The notes: a model not told the origin generated them from the letters alone. 64,000 nt of DNA from Paenibacillus roseus (GCF_016424485.1 NZ_JAELUP010000065.1:85227-149226); one strand, 5' to 3'. Shown: positions 24,995 through 34,563, counted from the first letter of the stretch. Made by a program: numbers and translations.

Positions 24995-25378
24995 TTAACT
25001 CCATAGAAGCAAGGAATTCGCTACGGATTCCAGACCTTTGTTAATTCGTCTGTCCACCGTCGAAGGGTGAATAGACCAATTTTGCATGACCAAGACTTTG
25101 TGACGTTCTCCTTGTATATATCTAAGTTCGATCATCTTTCTAATTTTCTCGTTTTCGATGATCCGAACCGCTATATCTATCAGAGCAATCTCCTCTTGGT
25201 ATGCATTGTACACGTTTGTTTGCTTCGGAGCAAGATTATCTATTCCGATACGTTCAAGTTCTTGTGTAACAAGTTTCATTCTCCTGTAGCGCGACAGTTT
25301 GGATTTAGTCTTTTGTATATCCTCTTTTGTCGCTTTTGGAAACAACTCCGTTTGCACACAATCGGCTAAAGCTGCCAT
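24995..25378 (-). CDS. ArpU-family phage transcriptional regulator
   Basis: About 127 residues from the ATG at 25378 (GGGGAG upstream); the frame extends to a GTG at 25387. The C-terminal part, LRYIQGERHKVLVMQNWSIH followed by PSTVDRRINKGLES, is a sigma-region-4-like helix-turn-helix as in ArpU proteins, which switch on late gene transcription in Gram-positive phages. It is placed at the end of the early operon just before the late region, as usual. Confidence 0.75.
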   Translation of the reverse strand: MAALADCVQTELFPKATKEDIQKTKSKLSRYRRMKLVTQELERIGIDNLAPKQTNVYNAYQEEIALIDIAVRIIENEKIRKMIELRYIQGERHKVLVMQNWSIHPSTVDRRINKGLESVANSLLLWS

Positions 25379-25420
25379 CCATTCCACGCTCCCCTATGAT
25401 ATAATAATCATAGGTAAGTT

Positions 25421-25464
25421 CGATAACCCTCCGGCCGTTCCCCAACGTTTTAGGAGGGTTATCT
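25421..25464. terminator. Inverted repeat after a small early gene
   Basis: GATAACCCTCC and GGAGGGTTATC form an eleven-base perfect stem across a 20-base loop, directly after the stop of the 25463-25699 gene. There is no strong T-run on the minus strand, so termination is uncertain. A TATAAT-containing near-palindrome (CTATGAT..ATCATAG) lies just beside it at about 25395. Confidence 0.5.
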
Positions 25465-25699
25465 ATTTTAGATCATAATTGATCATCGTAGCATGGTTGA
25501 CATAAATGATGACTTTTTGATTCTTCGCTTTATCACTAGCCCAATGCCAAATGTCGGTTACTTTGAATCGGAGATGGCCGTTCTTCGTTTCAATTCCTAG
25601 ATGTTCCCCAACTCTAGGTAGCAGCCTCAAAAATAATTTTGTTACTGAAGGTTCATCTTTAATGTTTATCTTGACTTCACATTCGAAATATTCAAACAT
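25463..25699 (-). CDS. Hypothetical phage protein
   Basis: 78 residues with AGGGAGTG upstream of the ATG at 25699. The product alternates strands (FECEVKINIKDEPSVTKLFL, then HLRFKVTDIWHWASDKAKNQ). No family recognised. It follows the DnaB gene in the same operon. Confidence 0.6.
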   Translation of the reverse strand: MFEYFECEVKINIKDEPSVTKLFLRLLPRVGEHLGIETKNGHLRFKVTDIWHWASDKAKNQKVIIYVNHATMINYDLK

Positions 25700-25737
25700 T
25701 CAAATCACTCCCTTAACTTGTGAAATTTATAATGATT

Positions 25738-27078
25738 TCATGACGCCTGATGCGACCGATCCAAACTCACAAACTTGCTGAACTGTTTCAAGAACGCCAA
25801 CTCCACCATGCCAACCGGTCCATTCCGTTGCTTTGCTATGTTGATTTCAATAATGTTCTTCTTCTCCGCCTCCTTGTCATAGTAATCATCTCTATATAGA
25901 AAGGCGACAATATCAGCATCTTGCTCGATTGCGCCGGATTCTCTTAGATCGGACATCATCGGGCGCTTGTCCTGGCGCTGCTCTACACCACGACTGAGCT
26001 GCGACAATGCAATTACCGGAATATCCAATTCACGCGCAAGCTGCTTGAGAACGCGGGATATGTCGGCCACTTCTTGCTGACGGTTTTCCCCGGACTTTCC
26101 CCGACCAGATATCAATTGCAAATAGTCGATTAGGATCATGTCTAAACCTTCGGCTTTATGCAATCTCCGACATTTGGCAGCAATTTCTCGCACCGTTTGC
26201 GCCGGACTATCGTCTATAAAAAGGTTAGACTCCGCAACCTTGCCGATAGCCATGGTAAGCTTTTCCCAGTCTCCTCCGCCCATATATCCGGTGCGGAGCC
26301 GGGTTGCATCAACATTACCCTCGCTACTCATCATCCGTTGCATCAGCTGCACTGCTGACATCTCTAAACTGATGATTGCGACATTTTTACGCTCGACGAT
26401 ACTTGCTGCCTGCGCCAAATTGAGCGCGAATGCCGTTTTACCAACTGAGGGCCTGGCAGCAATAATGATCAGGTCGCTATTTTGCCAACCGCTTGTGAGT
26501 TTGTCCAAATCCCTATACCCTGAAGGTATGCCAGTCACCTCGTTGCCAAAATTGGCAAAACGTCTTTCAACGTCATCAAAGACTTGCATCGCTACCTCTT
26601 TCGAGGTCTTGAAATCTCTCGTCTTGACAGACTGCTCTGACAAGGCCGCAGCAGCGGACTGAATCTCTGCAATCAACTCTCGCGGATTATCCGCCTCCCA
26701 GGCTGTTTTGCTCATGCGATGCAGCATACGAACGGTTTCACGTAGAAGATATTTATCATGAACAATGTCCACGTAATGTGCTAGGTTCGCCGCAGTCGGC
26801 ATACTGCCTGCAAGCTTGGCAAGATAACTGACCCCCCCAACATGATGCAAGTTGTTGTTATCCTCAAGATGTACCGTTAGCGTGACAAGATCAATAGGCT
26901 TCCCCTGTTCAGTTAATTTGCGCATATGCTCGAAAATGGTCTGGTTTGAAGGGTTGTAGAAGTGATCCCCTTGCAGTCTCTCAGTGCCGTCCAGGCCGTG
27001 AATCAGCAATGCGGAGCCAAGAACTGCCTGCTCTGCTTCCAAGCTATGCGGGAGTAGCTGCTCAAACTGTTCGTCCAC
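25738..27078 (-). CDS. dnaB: Replicative DNA helicase, DnaB family
   Basis: 446 residues, standard DnaB length. The N-domain starts LLPHSLEAEQAVLGSALL; Walker A is IIAARPSVGKTAFALN near residue 208; Walker B is MILIDYLQLISG near 318; the LSQLSRGVEQRQDKRPMMSD motif is near 360. It unwinds the replication fork as a hexamer. It overlaps the loader gene by seventeen bases, so a G39P-like loader and helicase are made together. Confidence 0.95.
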   Translation of the reverse strand: MDEQFEQLLPHSLEAEQAVLGSALLIHGLDGTERLQGDHFYNPSNQTIFEHMRKLTEQGKPIDLVTLTVHLEDNNNLHHVGGVSYLAKLAGSMPTAANLAHYVDIVHDKYLLRETVRMLHRMSKTAWEADNPRELIAEIQSAAAALSEQSVKTRDFKTSKEVAMQVFDDVERRFANFGNEVTGIPSGYRDLDKLTSGWQNSDLIIIAARPSVGKTAFALNLAQAASIVERKNVAIISLEMSAVQLMQRMMSSEGNVDATRLRTGYMGGGDWEKLTMAIGKVAESNLFIDDSPAQTVREIAAKCRRLHKAEGLDMILIDYLQLISGRGKSGENRQQEVADISRVLKQLARELDIPVIALSQLSRGVEQRQDKRPMMSDLRESGAIEQDADIVAFLYRDDYYDKEAEKKNIIEINIAKQRNGPVGMVELAFLKQFSKFVSLDRSHQAS

Positions 27079-27439
27079 GAATTTCCGCCACCTTTCTACG
27101 TTGTTCGTCTGTCGGGCCTACCGCTTCACGCCGCATCTGCTCCCACTGCTCTAACGTATACTGCCCTTCGGCTTGCTGACGCTCAAAATAGCGATCCATG
27201 TCGGTTTCGAGCGGCTGTGCCAATGCGCCCGGATGCGGAGGATATCTTTGACCAGGGTCAAGCACGTAGCGCTTTAAGTTCTGCGCTGCCTGCTTGAAAG
27301 GGATGTCGACAAGGTAATCATGCCAGTCATCCAGTATGGCCTTTAGTGTCTCGATTTCGCTAGGATGGTCGGGAAGATAAAAGTTTGAGTAGGCCCGTTT
27401 AATGCGCTTTAACAAGTCGCTTAGCTCTCTCCTGTTCAC
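27062..27439 (-). CDS. Helicase loader, G39P-like
   Basis: 125 residues. The start RRELSDLLKRIKRAYSNFYL, then ILDDWHDYLVDIPFKQAAQN and YPPHPGALA, fits the SPP1 G39P family that loads and inhibits G40P helicase. The GTG start overlaps the upstream stop (GTGA), and the gene overlaps dnaB, giving the initiator-loader-helicase order. Confidence 0.75.
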   Translation of the reverse strand: MNRRELSDLLKRIKRAYSNFYLPDHPSEIETLKAILDDWHDYLVDIPFKQAAQNLKRYVLDPGQRYPPHPGALAQPLETDMDRYFERQQAEGQYTLEQWEQMRREAVGPTDEQRRKVAEIRGRTV

Positions 27440-28095
27440 TCTCCGTCCCCCTCTTCGGCAATTTGGTCGAGCAAATCAAACGCTCTTTGTTGCTTGCTGG
27501 AATGGATTCCGTGTTTCTGTTTGATTTTATCGACAACCCATCTTAAAATGGCGAGGTAATCGTCTTTGTACGTTTTTCCGCTAGCTCCCTTGTAGCTGTT
27601 AAGTTCGGCAATGCAAGCATCGGCAAACTCTTTGCCATGATCGTCAGACAGGTTTTGATATTGAGCTTCGGTCATTTTGACGAATTGTGCATAACTTTTT
27701 TTCGTTTTAGTTTTTTTAAGAGATTTATTATCTTTAAAGGCGTCCATTTCGTCGCCTGTTTCGTTGTCTATTTCGCATCTCGTTTCGTTGCTTGTTTTGA
27801 TGTTCATTTTGAACGCTCGGGAAATAATTTTGTAATTTCCCGCGCAGTTCATGCGGTTCGATTTTTTATAGTGAATGAGACCGAAACTGACAAGCTGCTG
27901 TCTCGCTCTCTCAAACTTGCCTCTACTTACCCCGGCATTCGCCTGCAATACTTCGCTGCGGAGAGTAAATTCCTCCGGCCATCCAGCCTTATTGCAAGCA
28001 GATACCAACTCGTACCACAATGCAATTGCGCTGGCAGGCAGCGGATTTACTTCTTTCCATCGGCTAAAACCGACGATCAGCTCAAGATAATTCAT
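27436..28095 (-). CDS. Phage replisome organiser / initiator
   Basis: 219 residues. The N-terminal winged-helix (ALWYELVSACNKAGWPEEFT, then NAGVSRGKFERARQQLVSFG) is typical of phage replisome organisers. A lysine-rich linker near residues 125-133 joins a C-terminal part (YKDDYLAILRWVVDKIKQKH) as in DnaD-like proteins. It would bind the phage origin and recruit loader and helicase. In many phages the origin lies inside this gene. Confidence 0.75.
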   Translation of the reverse strand: MNYLELIVGFSRWKEVNPLPASAIALWYELVSACNKAGWPEEFTLRSEVLQANAGVSRGKFERARQQLVSFGLIHYKKSNRMNCAGNYKIISRAFKMNIKTSNETRCEIDNETGDEMDAFKDNKSLKKTKTKKSYAQFVKMTEAQYQNLSDDHGKEFADACIAELNSYKGASGKTYKDDYLAILRWVVDKIKQKHGIHSSKQQRAFDLLDQIAEEGDGE

Positions 28096-28106
28096 ATATC
28101 CACCTC

Positions 28107-28421
28107 TTAGCTGTATTTCATGATTTCATGCGGATATAACCTTGCATCCCGCATTTTAAGCATCTCTTGCGTGCGCTCGTAGAGCGGCAAATAACGGTGC
28201 TTGTTGTCATCCGTACCATAACCGGCAGAAGCCGAAAACAGGAACGCTGACGGACTCTCGTTGTCTCTGACGGGTAGTCCGAACATTTTGCATCGGTTGG
28301 CCGTCAAAAAGACGGCGTGCGCATAAGGCTGACTTGTCCAGCGCTTGGATCGCGGAATGTAATAAGGAAGGCCGCTTGCGGCGACCTCGGATTTGCAGTA
28401 CCTTCCTGTAGCGTTAGGCAT
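28107..28421 (-). CDS. Hypothetical phage protein
   Basis: 104 residues (VAASGLPYYIPRSKRWTSQP, then HAVFLTANRCKMFGLPVRDN). Genes of this look are common beside replication genes in Bacillota phages, but I cannot assign a function. AAGGAGAAGTG lies upstream of the ATG. Confidence 0.6.
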   Translation of the reverse strand: MPNATGRYCKSEVAASGLPYYIPRSKRWTSQPYAHAVFLTANRCKMFGLPVRDNESPSAFLFSASAGYGTDDNKHRYLPLYERTQEMLKMRDARLYPHEIMKYS

Positions 28422-28436
28422 GACACTTCTCCTTCA

Positions 28437-28580
28437 CTAATATTTCATATTTCTGTACCTTATCCCCTGATCAAACGGACATCCAAGTTCCTCGTGTTCG
28501 TCATCGCATTCCTTACAGCAGGCAAACTGCTGCATCGCTCTATAGGTCTTATAATGATCCCAAGATATTGCGATGGACAT
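28437..28580 (-). CDS. Small cysteine-rich hypothetical protein
   Basis: 47 residues from the ATG at 28580, preceded by CAGGGATGTT. The frame extends up to 28631 but without a ribosome site. Two cysteine pairs (FACCKECDDEHEELGC) suggest a metal site. Function unknown. Confidence 0.5.
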   Translation of the reverse strand: MSIAISWDHYKTYRAMQQFACCKECDDEHEELGCPFDQGIRYRNMKY

Positions 28581-28643
28581 AACATCCCTGTCAGAGTTCC
28601 CTTGCCTGCACAAAGTAATATTTTCTCTCACTTTATTCGGGAC

Positions 28644-29105
28644 TTACTGCGCCTCTTGTGTCTCCCCTGATAGGGCATCCTGAGCAATTCCATTAATGCG
28701 AGTGATACAGGCGTCTTCCCGGCTGGATTCGTCCTCTATTTCACTCAATGCCGTCAGTTGACGGCTGATTTCTGCTTCCTTGGCTGCCAGTTCGTCAAGC
28801 AGCTGGCGCAGCCATGTTGGAGCGTTAGCGATAATGTGTGCGTCTGGATGATTTACTTCCACGAACTCATTTTTCCGATGCTCCTGCCGGAAGCGTACCA
28901 TTCCGGGTTCGTCAATTCGCTTCATGCCGTCCTCAGTTCGGAAGGACGGTGCTGCCCCTCCCATTCCCCAGCGATTAAAACTCATAACCGTAGGCTGCCC
29001 TGAATGCCTGGCGCAAAGATCAACATATTTTGATTTCATGTATCCGTTCCAGTACCACGGCCCCGGCGTAGCAGCTGCAAGAGCCTTTTCTATTTCTTCT
29101 TTCAT
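28644..29105 (-). CDS. Ead/Ea22-like phage protein
   Basis: 153 residues from the ATG at 29105, which has GGGAGAGGAG upstream. Features are AAATPGPWYWNGYMKSKYVD near the start, HPDAHIIANAPTWLRQLLDE near residue 105 and a coiled-coil end. The combination TPGPW...DA.FIA.AP..L..LL is common in Ead-like accessory proteins of phages. Role unknown. Confidence 0.6.
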   Translation of the reverse strand: MKEEIEKALAAATPGPWYWNGYMKSKYVDLCARHSGQPTVMSFNRWGMGGAAPSFRTEDGMKRIDEPGMVRFRQEHRKNEFVEVNHPDAHIIANAPTWLRQLLDELAAKEAEISRQLTALSEIEDESSREDACITRINGIAQDALSGETQEAQ

Positions 29106-29107
29106 GG

Positions 29108-29851
29108 TTATTGCTCCTCTCCCGGAATGTCCCGAAGGTCGTGAATATAGGTTTCTAATCTCCAAATGGTCCATTTGTCAGAACGGATTTTTCTTCCCTT
29201 ATTCCATGATTCAATTTTTGCAATGACTATCGAAGGGAACCGCTGAAAAAGCATATTTGTTAGGAGCCGCCGATTATTCTCAGTGTCCAACACATCCCAT
29301 GACCGGCTATTCTCGCTTTCCGGCTCTAAATCAAATCCCCGGTCGATCAATTGCTGAATCTTTTTTGCCTTATTTCTAGCATCAGTTACTGGATTGTCAC
29401 ACAACAGCGAGCTATCTCCTGAACTGAGCATAAACGAGAACTCTACCTTCATACTGCCATGTCCTGTATAACCAATCTCTGAAACATGACGGAATCCTTC
29501 TTCTTTCCACCAGTCATACACGATTTTTCTGAGTCCTTCCAGTTGCTCTGCAAGCCCGTCAATAGGTTTGCTGGATGCAAGTTGGCGTTCAAGGTCCTGA
29601 GCACGCTGGTTTGCCTTACGGATTTCAACGTATCGCTCTTCATGTTCTTTCGTGAGATGACTTTCGTAATTCAACAGTTTGGCGATGGATGCGAAATAAC
29701 TTTCGATTAGACTAGGCAGGGTCTTTGACATGTCCTGCGCCAGCTTATCCTCCTTAATTCGTTCGTGCAGCTGCTGCGCAGCAAAATACAAATCCTTAGT
29801 CTCCTTCAGCAAAACTGCTTTTTGATCTTCGTTCAAATTGATTGCTTTCAT
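29108..29851 (-). CDS. Hypothetical phage protein with coiled coil
   Basis: 247 residues from the ATG at 29851, which has AAAAGGAG upstream; the frame continues to 29965 but that start sits two bases from its ribosome site. Residues of about 60-110 are coiled coil, followed by LAEQLEGLRKIVYDWWKEEG and a mixed domain. No family recognised. It ends two bases before the ead-like gene. Confidence 0.6.
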   Translation of the reverse strand: MKAINLNEDQKAVLLKETKDLYFAAQQLHERIKEDKLAQDMSKTLPSLIESYFASIAKLLNYESHLTKEHEERYVEIRKANQRAQDLERQLASSKPIDGLAEQLEGLRKIVYDWWKEEGFRHVSEIGYTGHGSMKVEFSFMLSSGDSSLLCDNPVTDARNKAKKIQQLIDRGFDLEPESENSRSWDVLDTENNRRLLTNMLFQRFPSIVIAKIESWNKGRKIRSDKWTIWRLETYIHDLRDIPGEEQ

Positions 29852-29964
29852 AGTCTTCGACTCCTTTTTGAATTGGCTGGCATAGTGCAGCCATTCAATG
29901 TGCAAAAAAAACTCTCTCAGGCCCGGCAAAGTGCCGTGCGCAAAGCTACCTTTCTCGATCCCCA

Positions 29965-30276
29965 TTACCTCCCCAGGCGTTTCTGTCTGTATTTTGCGCC
30001 CCAGCCGTCTTCCTGCAAGGGAATTTCATTTGTTACTTCGAGTTCGTCCCGGCTATAAATGGTTGTAACACAAGCCGGATCGAAATCTATCACCCTATCG
30101 CCTTTTCTATTAATTCTGTGGCGCACTGGGCGATTCTCGTAAGCCCAGTACGTTTCACCAACTATCTTATCGACAACCACCAGCAGGCCAGGAGAGCGCC
30201 GCCAAACACCCTCCTTAACCCTACAAACAGTACCCGGTTGAATTTCCTCTACAAAGAAAAAGAAGAAGAAACACAC
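29965..30276 (-). CDS. Hypothetical phage protein with SH3-like pattern
   Basis: About 103 residues from a GTG at 30276; the first residues are an odd run of phenylalanines, so the true start may be inside. The body (QPGTVCRVKEGVWRRSPGLL) is strand-rich like small barrel domains. No named family. It follows the DUF3102-type gene by six bases. Confidence 0.5.
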   Translation of the reverse strand: MCFFFFFFVEEIQPGTVCRVKEGVWRRSPGLLVVVDKIVGETYWAYENRPVRHRINRKGDRVIDFDPACVTTIYSRDELEVTNEIPLQEDGWGAKYRQKRLGR

Positions 30277-30282
30277 GGCCTA

Positions 30283-31368
30283 TTACTTAGCCTTTTCCGG
30301 CTCTGGCGGCTGGAGCCGGTCAAGAAGCTTTTTAATGACTGTTACCGCAGCATGGGTCAACTTGTCCTGCTCGGCCTTATCGCTGACCTCGGCAATTGCT
30401 TTCACCACTCCGTCTCCATTTGTGACAAGCTGCTGCATGAACATCTTGCCCCGAAGGAATGGTTCGTTATTGCTGCGCTCAAGTTGCTGCCGAACCTTGT
30501 CCAATTCGGCCTGCAAGTCTGCTGCTCTCTTCGCAGCCTCATCAGCAAGCTGCTGTTCGCGCTGCTTTGCTTGCTCGGCAAGTTCCTTTTCTCGCCTTTG
30601 AAGCATTTCTGTAGCAGCTTTTTCAGCTGCTGCTTTGAAATTGTCTAGCTGCTGCTGCAGTTCGGCAGCCTTTTTTTCCTCCGTTTGCCTGGCCTTATCA
30701 GCCTTGCGAAGGTCTGTCCGCAGCTTGGCAACCGCCTTATCGTCGCCACCTTCCTTCGCCTTATCCAATTCGGCCTGCAGGTCTGCAACCTGTTTCTCGG
30801 CCTGTTCCTTCAGTTCAGAGCTGAGTTGGTAGCGTTCCTCCAGCTCTTTCTGAACTTGTGCCTGATCTGCCGCCCAAGCGTCATATTCAGCCTTTTGTTC
30901 TGTTTGGCGCTGCTGCTCGGCCTGAAGCTGCTGCTCCAGCTCTTTCCGGGCCTTAATTGCTTCCTGCAATTCACGGCTGGACATCTCGGAAGCATTATTG
31001 TCCTCGGCAAACTGTTCACGATCCTCGGAAGGAACGGACAGAAGGGCAACCGCTTGGCTATAACTCAAATTTGCAATAGCCTGGCTTGTCGACGAAGCGT
31101 ACTGATCGGCAACACGCATAAAGTTATTCGCTGTAGACTGACTATAATTCACGTTGCTTTTCAGCCAATCCCCCCATTCGCCATGAGTGACCAGCTCTTT
31201 GGCCTCCGTCAACCGCTTGCCAATTTCGATAGCTCCTTGCAAGGCTGCCTGGCGTGCCTGCTGATCGATGGTCCGAATCTCGGCAGCAATAACCTCCGGC
31301 GTCCGATTGGAAATGACCGTTTCTGCTGCTGGTACAATTTCAGCTGCTGGTTTTTTTTGATTACTCAT
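30283..31368 (-). CDS. DUF3102-type coiled-coil protein
   Basis: 361 residues. Residues 30-130 (ALQGAIEIGKRLTEAKELVT, HGEWGDWLKSNVNYSQSTAN) match the DUF3102 domain of phage and plasmid proteins. Residues of about 135-300 are one long coiled coil rich in Gln, Glu, Lys and Ala. The C-terminal part is helical. It overlaps the pcfJ-like gene by four bases. Possibly a DNA-binding structural or partition factor, but unproven. Confidence 0.7.
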   Translation of the reverse strand: MSNQKKPAAEIVPAAETVISNRTPEVIAAEIRTIDQQARQAALQGAIEIGKRLTEAKELVTHGEWGDWLKSNVNYSQSTANNFMRVADQYASSTSQAIANLSYSQAVALLSVPSEDREQFAEDNNASEMSSRELQEAIKARKELEQQLQAEQQRQTEQKAEYDAWAADQAQVQKELEERYQLSSELKEQAEKQVADLQAELDKAKEGGDDKAVAKLRTDLRKADKARQTEEKKAAELQQQLDNFKAAAEKAATEMLQRREKELAEQAKQREQQLADEAAKRAADLQAELDKVRQQLERSNNEPFLRGKMFMQQLVTNGDGVVKAIAEVSDKAEQDKLTHAAVTVIKKLLDRLQPPEPEKAK

Positions 31369-32902
31369 ACTGCTACCGCCTTCTCTTTTTTATTTTTTTT
31401 AAGAATGGTTCTTTCAAACTCATGAATAAATTCCTTAACCTCCTTAATTGGGGATTGATGTTTCAGCCCCTGCGCCTGAATTATGGTTTTCTTTCTGATT
31501 TCTACCGTGTAGAACGGCCGATTCGGCGCAGCCTTTTTTCTGATTAGCAAAATGATCGTTTCGCCATTTGCGTATCTTTCTGCATAACTTCCGACACATA
31601 TTTCCAAAGACTTTCCTTCTTCGATTAGTTCCCAGCATCCTTCTGCTGGCCTAATTAAGAATGATTCATTTTCGAAGAAATACCCTTTCAAGCTGCCAAG
31701 CCTCGACGAAATTTTTCTTTCTAAATCTGGATTCTGCTTATGACTTACTAATTTCATCGTCTTTTGATGAGACTCGAAAAGATTGGAAGGTCGGACAATA
31801 CGATCATCCGTTAAATCATATCCAAGTGTTTTACATTCGATAATATAGTCCCGCCAGGCAATAACGACGCTTTTTTCTGTGTTATAGGATTCTTCGTATT
31901 TGTTCACTTGACCAAATACGTAACGGATCATCCTTGATACTGATACATGTTTTAAAATCGTCTTTAGTTGATCCAACACATCACCCGTAACATGATAAAA
32001 TGCGTCTATGTCTTCCAAACTTGGTCTTATGATATCTTTTCTTGACATTTGGAAGATACGCAGAACTATAGGGTGGACTTCCTTGTTATATGTGCGATAC
32101 TCACTAAAATCCTGCTTGTTCATTCTTAGGATTGCATTAACGTCTTTTTTGTTCCAGTTGATGCATCCATATGTTTTTTTGTCAAACAACTTCGCATGGA
32201 CGAAGTAAGAAAAATTAAGCTTTGTCAAATATTCGATTGAAGGGTACTTAGCAAACAATCCGAAAAATTTAACATAATCGCACTGAGGCTGCTCATGCAT
32301 ATCCCAGGTGCTATACTGAAACGGCGTTCCTTTGATTGCCTGAACAATGCTCTCTCTGGAACAGCAGTTAAGAGCATATTCGGACTTACTTTCAAAAGAG
32401 ATAGGGGTTTTTCTTTTTTCCACGTTTCCCTGTTCTGATTCGACCACCACCAATTTTCATACATTTGGCTGTTCCCTATTTCAAACAAATACATGGCTAG
32501 TGGCGCGAATCTGGTGTCAATATCTATGTAGTTCCCGGAATAGTCACGGCTGACTCTGAACGCACGAGCCACGATTGCCTGATCATTGGCCTTTGACTTC
32601 TCGTAATAGACTACGAAGGCCCAGTCTGTTAGGTATTTGCGACTTATACCATGTGCCTTTACCATGCAACGAGAATTGCAGTTGGGGCATATCGAGAAAT
32701 CATTGTGTTTCAACCCATCCGTTCTGAATCTGGTTCGGCAATGGGTGCAATACCCAAATTGGACTCCAACTGTGCGCCGAACAAAAATATATCTGCTTTG
32801 CAGTAGTACATCGTTGTTCACGTAATCAATGATTTCTTGACTGATCCCGTCATCAAAATGAGAGCGGAAGACTTGAAATTCCCTCTCCTCAGATTTATTC
32901 AT
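31365..32902 (-). pseudogene. PcfJ-like gene with an internal frameshift
   Basis: Two frames together make one PcfJ-type protein. The 5' frame (ATG at 32902) encodes the zinc ribbon (GYCTHCRTRF, CPNCNSRC); the 3' frame encodes QAIKGTPFQYSTWD, SIEYLTKL and the catalytic-like LRPAEGCWELIEEG and CVGSYAERYANGE region. They join in a poly-A stretch near 32415-32430, where the ribosome would need to slip -1 or one A has been lost. PcfJ and PcfK are paired proteins on conjugative plasmids and phages, function unresolved. The homologous parts on both sides are intact, so the break is recent, programmed or a sequencing error. Confidence 0.75.
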
Positions 32903-32915
32903 ATGCACACCCCCC

Positions 32916-33278
32916 TCACAGAAGATCATCAATATCGACATTGAAACCAGTTAGCTCCAGTTCCGGTTCAGGCGCTGCTTTCGGCTGTTGAATGCCGTAA
33001 TACTCCAGCACAACGGCCATACCCTCATTAGGGGTCAACATCGCCATATTCCCTGTTTTCTTCTTCTCGGCAACCTTTCGCATGGCATAAATGCTGCCTA
33101 TGATCGATTTCCCTTCGGCCATGAACAGTTCGGCCTTGTCAGGATTTTCGCGGGCAAATCGCATCAACTCTGCGCCAATGTAACGAACGTACTGCTCCAT
33201 GCCAAGCCCCATAACAGGTTTATTTTTCGGCTTACTCTCAATCTCCGACTGCAGCTTTAAAAGTGCCTCTTTTACCAA
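32916..33278 (-). CDS. PcfK-like protein
   Basis: 120 residues (KPVMGLGMEQYVRYIGAELM near the start, GKSIIGSIYAMRKVAEKK, NEGMAVVLEYYGI), matching PcfK-like proteins that are usually paired with PcfJ, as here. It lies fourteen bases before the pcfJ start. The biochemical function is not established. Confidence 0.7.
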   Translation of the reverse strand: MVKEALLKLQSEIESKPKNKPVMGLGMEQYVRYIGAELMRFARENPDKAELFMAEGKSIIGSIYAMRKVAEKKKTGNMAMLTPNEGMAVVLEYYGIQQPKAAPEPELELTGFNVDIDDLL

Positions 33279-33337
33279 ATCAAACTCCCCCTTGAAAGGG
33301 CGGAACAGGTCCGCCCAATGAATGATTTAGGAATTAA

Positions 33338-34045
33338 TTAACCTACGATGACGATTTCTCCGCTTTCAACTTGAAGATTTAGAGCTGTGCTTAAATACGA
33401 TTTAATTTCCTGAACAGCAACGACTTTCCATGCTCCCCCGTCAGCCTCGAACAAGGATGCAGAAGGCCCGTCCTTCATTCGGAAGACAAATGCACTTAGT
33501 GGCTGCTCAATCTCCACAAATGTTCGGAATGGTTTGAGCCATACCGGATTAGGCAGCTTAACCGGCCCGACTGTTGCAACCCCGGTTTTCGCTGTCACTT
33601 GCTGGCTGACTCCATCGTCGCCAAAGTTTGTTACATTTTCATCTTTTACATTGCCTACAATGCCTAGCAATGTATCGCGCAGCTCCGTTTGCACAAAGCA
33701 GCTCTGAAGCAGGATGTTGAAACTCTCGATATCATAGTACCTACCGAAAGCAATCTCCGGCGTGAACGCATGTGCCTCGATTAACGTTGATCTATGCAGG
33801 TCGCGGTTAAATCTAGTTAAAACGTTAACTCTGGTCGGCGACTCAACATGAATGAGGACAGGGAGCTTGCTGTCAAAGTTGTTTTTTAAATAATCAACGA
33901 TGCCGCTCAAATTTCTTACTTTCAGGATATCGGTTACTGCATCCTTGACAAGCTCCAAATCGCTGTTGGTGAATATTTGACTACCAACGATTTGAGTTTG
34001 AATAGATGCCAAGCCGAGAATCTTTTCAATCGCTTCTTTAATCAA
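33338..34045 (-). CDS. DUF2303 / YfdQ-like phage protein
   Basis: 235 residues. HAFTPEIAFGRYYDIESFNI and NFGDDGVSQQVTAKTGVATV resemble the DUF2303 family (E. coli YfdQ), found in early regions of temperate phages. AGGAGGAATTC precedes the ATG. Function unknown; family assignment from memory of the motifs. Confidence 0.6.
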   Translation of the reverse strand: MIKEAIEKILGLASIQTQIVGSQIFTNSDLELVKDAVTDILKVRNLSGIVDYLKNNFDSKLPVLIHVESPTRVNVLTRFNRDLHRSTLIEAHAFTPEIAFGRYYDIESFNILLQSCFVQTELRDTLLGIVGNVKDENVTNFGDDGVSQQVTAKTGVATVGPVKLPNPVWLKPFRTFVEIEQPLSAFVFRMKDGPSASLFEADGGAWKVVAVQEIKSYLSTALNLQVESGEIVIVG

Positions 34046-34060
34046 CGGAATTCCTCCTCA

Positions 34061-34465
34061 TTATTTATAGACTGATTGCCCGAACGATCCGTTTACTACA
34101 TTTCCCTGTGGCACGGGTGCGCCGGTGCCGTCCATCACGCCGCCTTGGTTATTAAAGGCCAACTGGTGACGGTCTTTGGTAATCAGTTCACCGATCACGG
34201 CGTTACCATCGTTGTCGTAATCAAAAACGAACGACATCGGAATGCCTTTTGAAGGTGCGAGAGAAGATGTCACAGATACTTCGGTCTTCCCTATCTCTCG
34301 CTTTTCATCCGGCTTAACCGCAATTTTGATCGTAACCGACCGTTTTGCTTCAGCTTCGGTGTTGGCGTCGAGAACGTTAGCAGCGAGTTTTTGCAGCTCG
34401 ATGTTGATTTTTTCTGATAACGCTCCCCCGGCCAAATCATTGATGTCAAGATACATGCTTGGCAT
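34061..34465 (-). CDS. 'Replication terminator' family phage protein
   Basis: 134 residues. The start MYLDINDLAGGALSEKINIE and the centre VTIKIAVKPDEKREIGKTEV match a phage family usually labelled replication terminator protein. No direct evidence shows fork arrest. GAGAGGAGGTAGCC lies upstream. The gene follows a 17-bp hairpin and the small gene at 34564. Confidence 0.65.
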   Translation of the reverse strand: MPSMYLDINDLAGGALSEKINIELQKLAANVLDANTEAEAKRSVTIKIAVKPDEKREIGKTEVSVTSSLAPSKGIPMSFVFDYDNDGNAVIGELITKDRHQLAFNNQGGVMDGTGAPVPQGNVVNGSFGQSVYK

Positions 34466-34563
34466 ATGGCTACCTCCTCTCTTATGTACTGATGCTTCAG
34501 CAGCATCTCAGGACACCAAATTCATTTTGATGGCCTGAGATAGGGCCGATAGGGGCCGCACGG

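Noticed and set aside
30283..31368. Coiled-coil gene as a possible tape-measure or structural protein
   Set aside because: The N-terminal DUF3102-type domain and its place in the early operon argue against a virion role.
32008..33260. Plus-strand frames across pcfJ/pcfK
   Set aside because: Antisense to clear family motifs on the minus strand.
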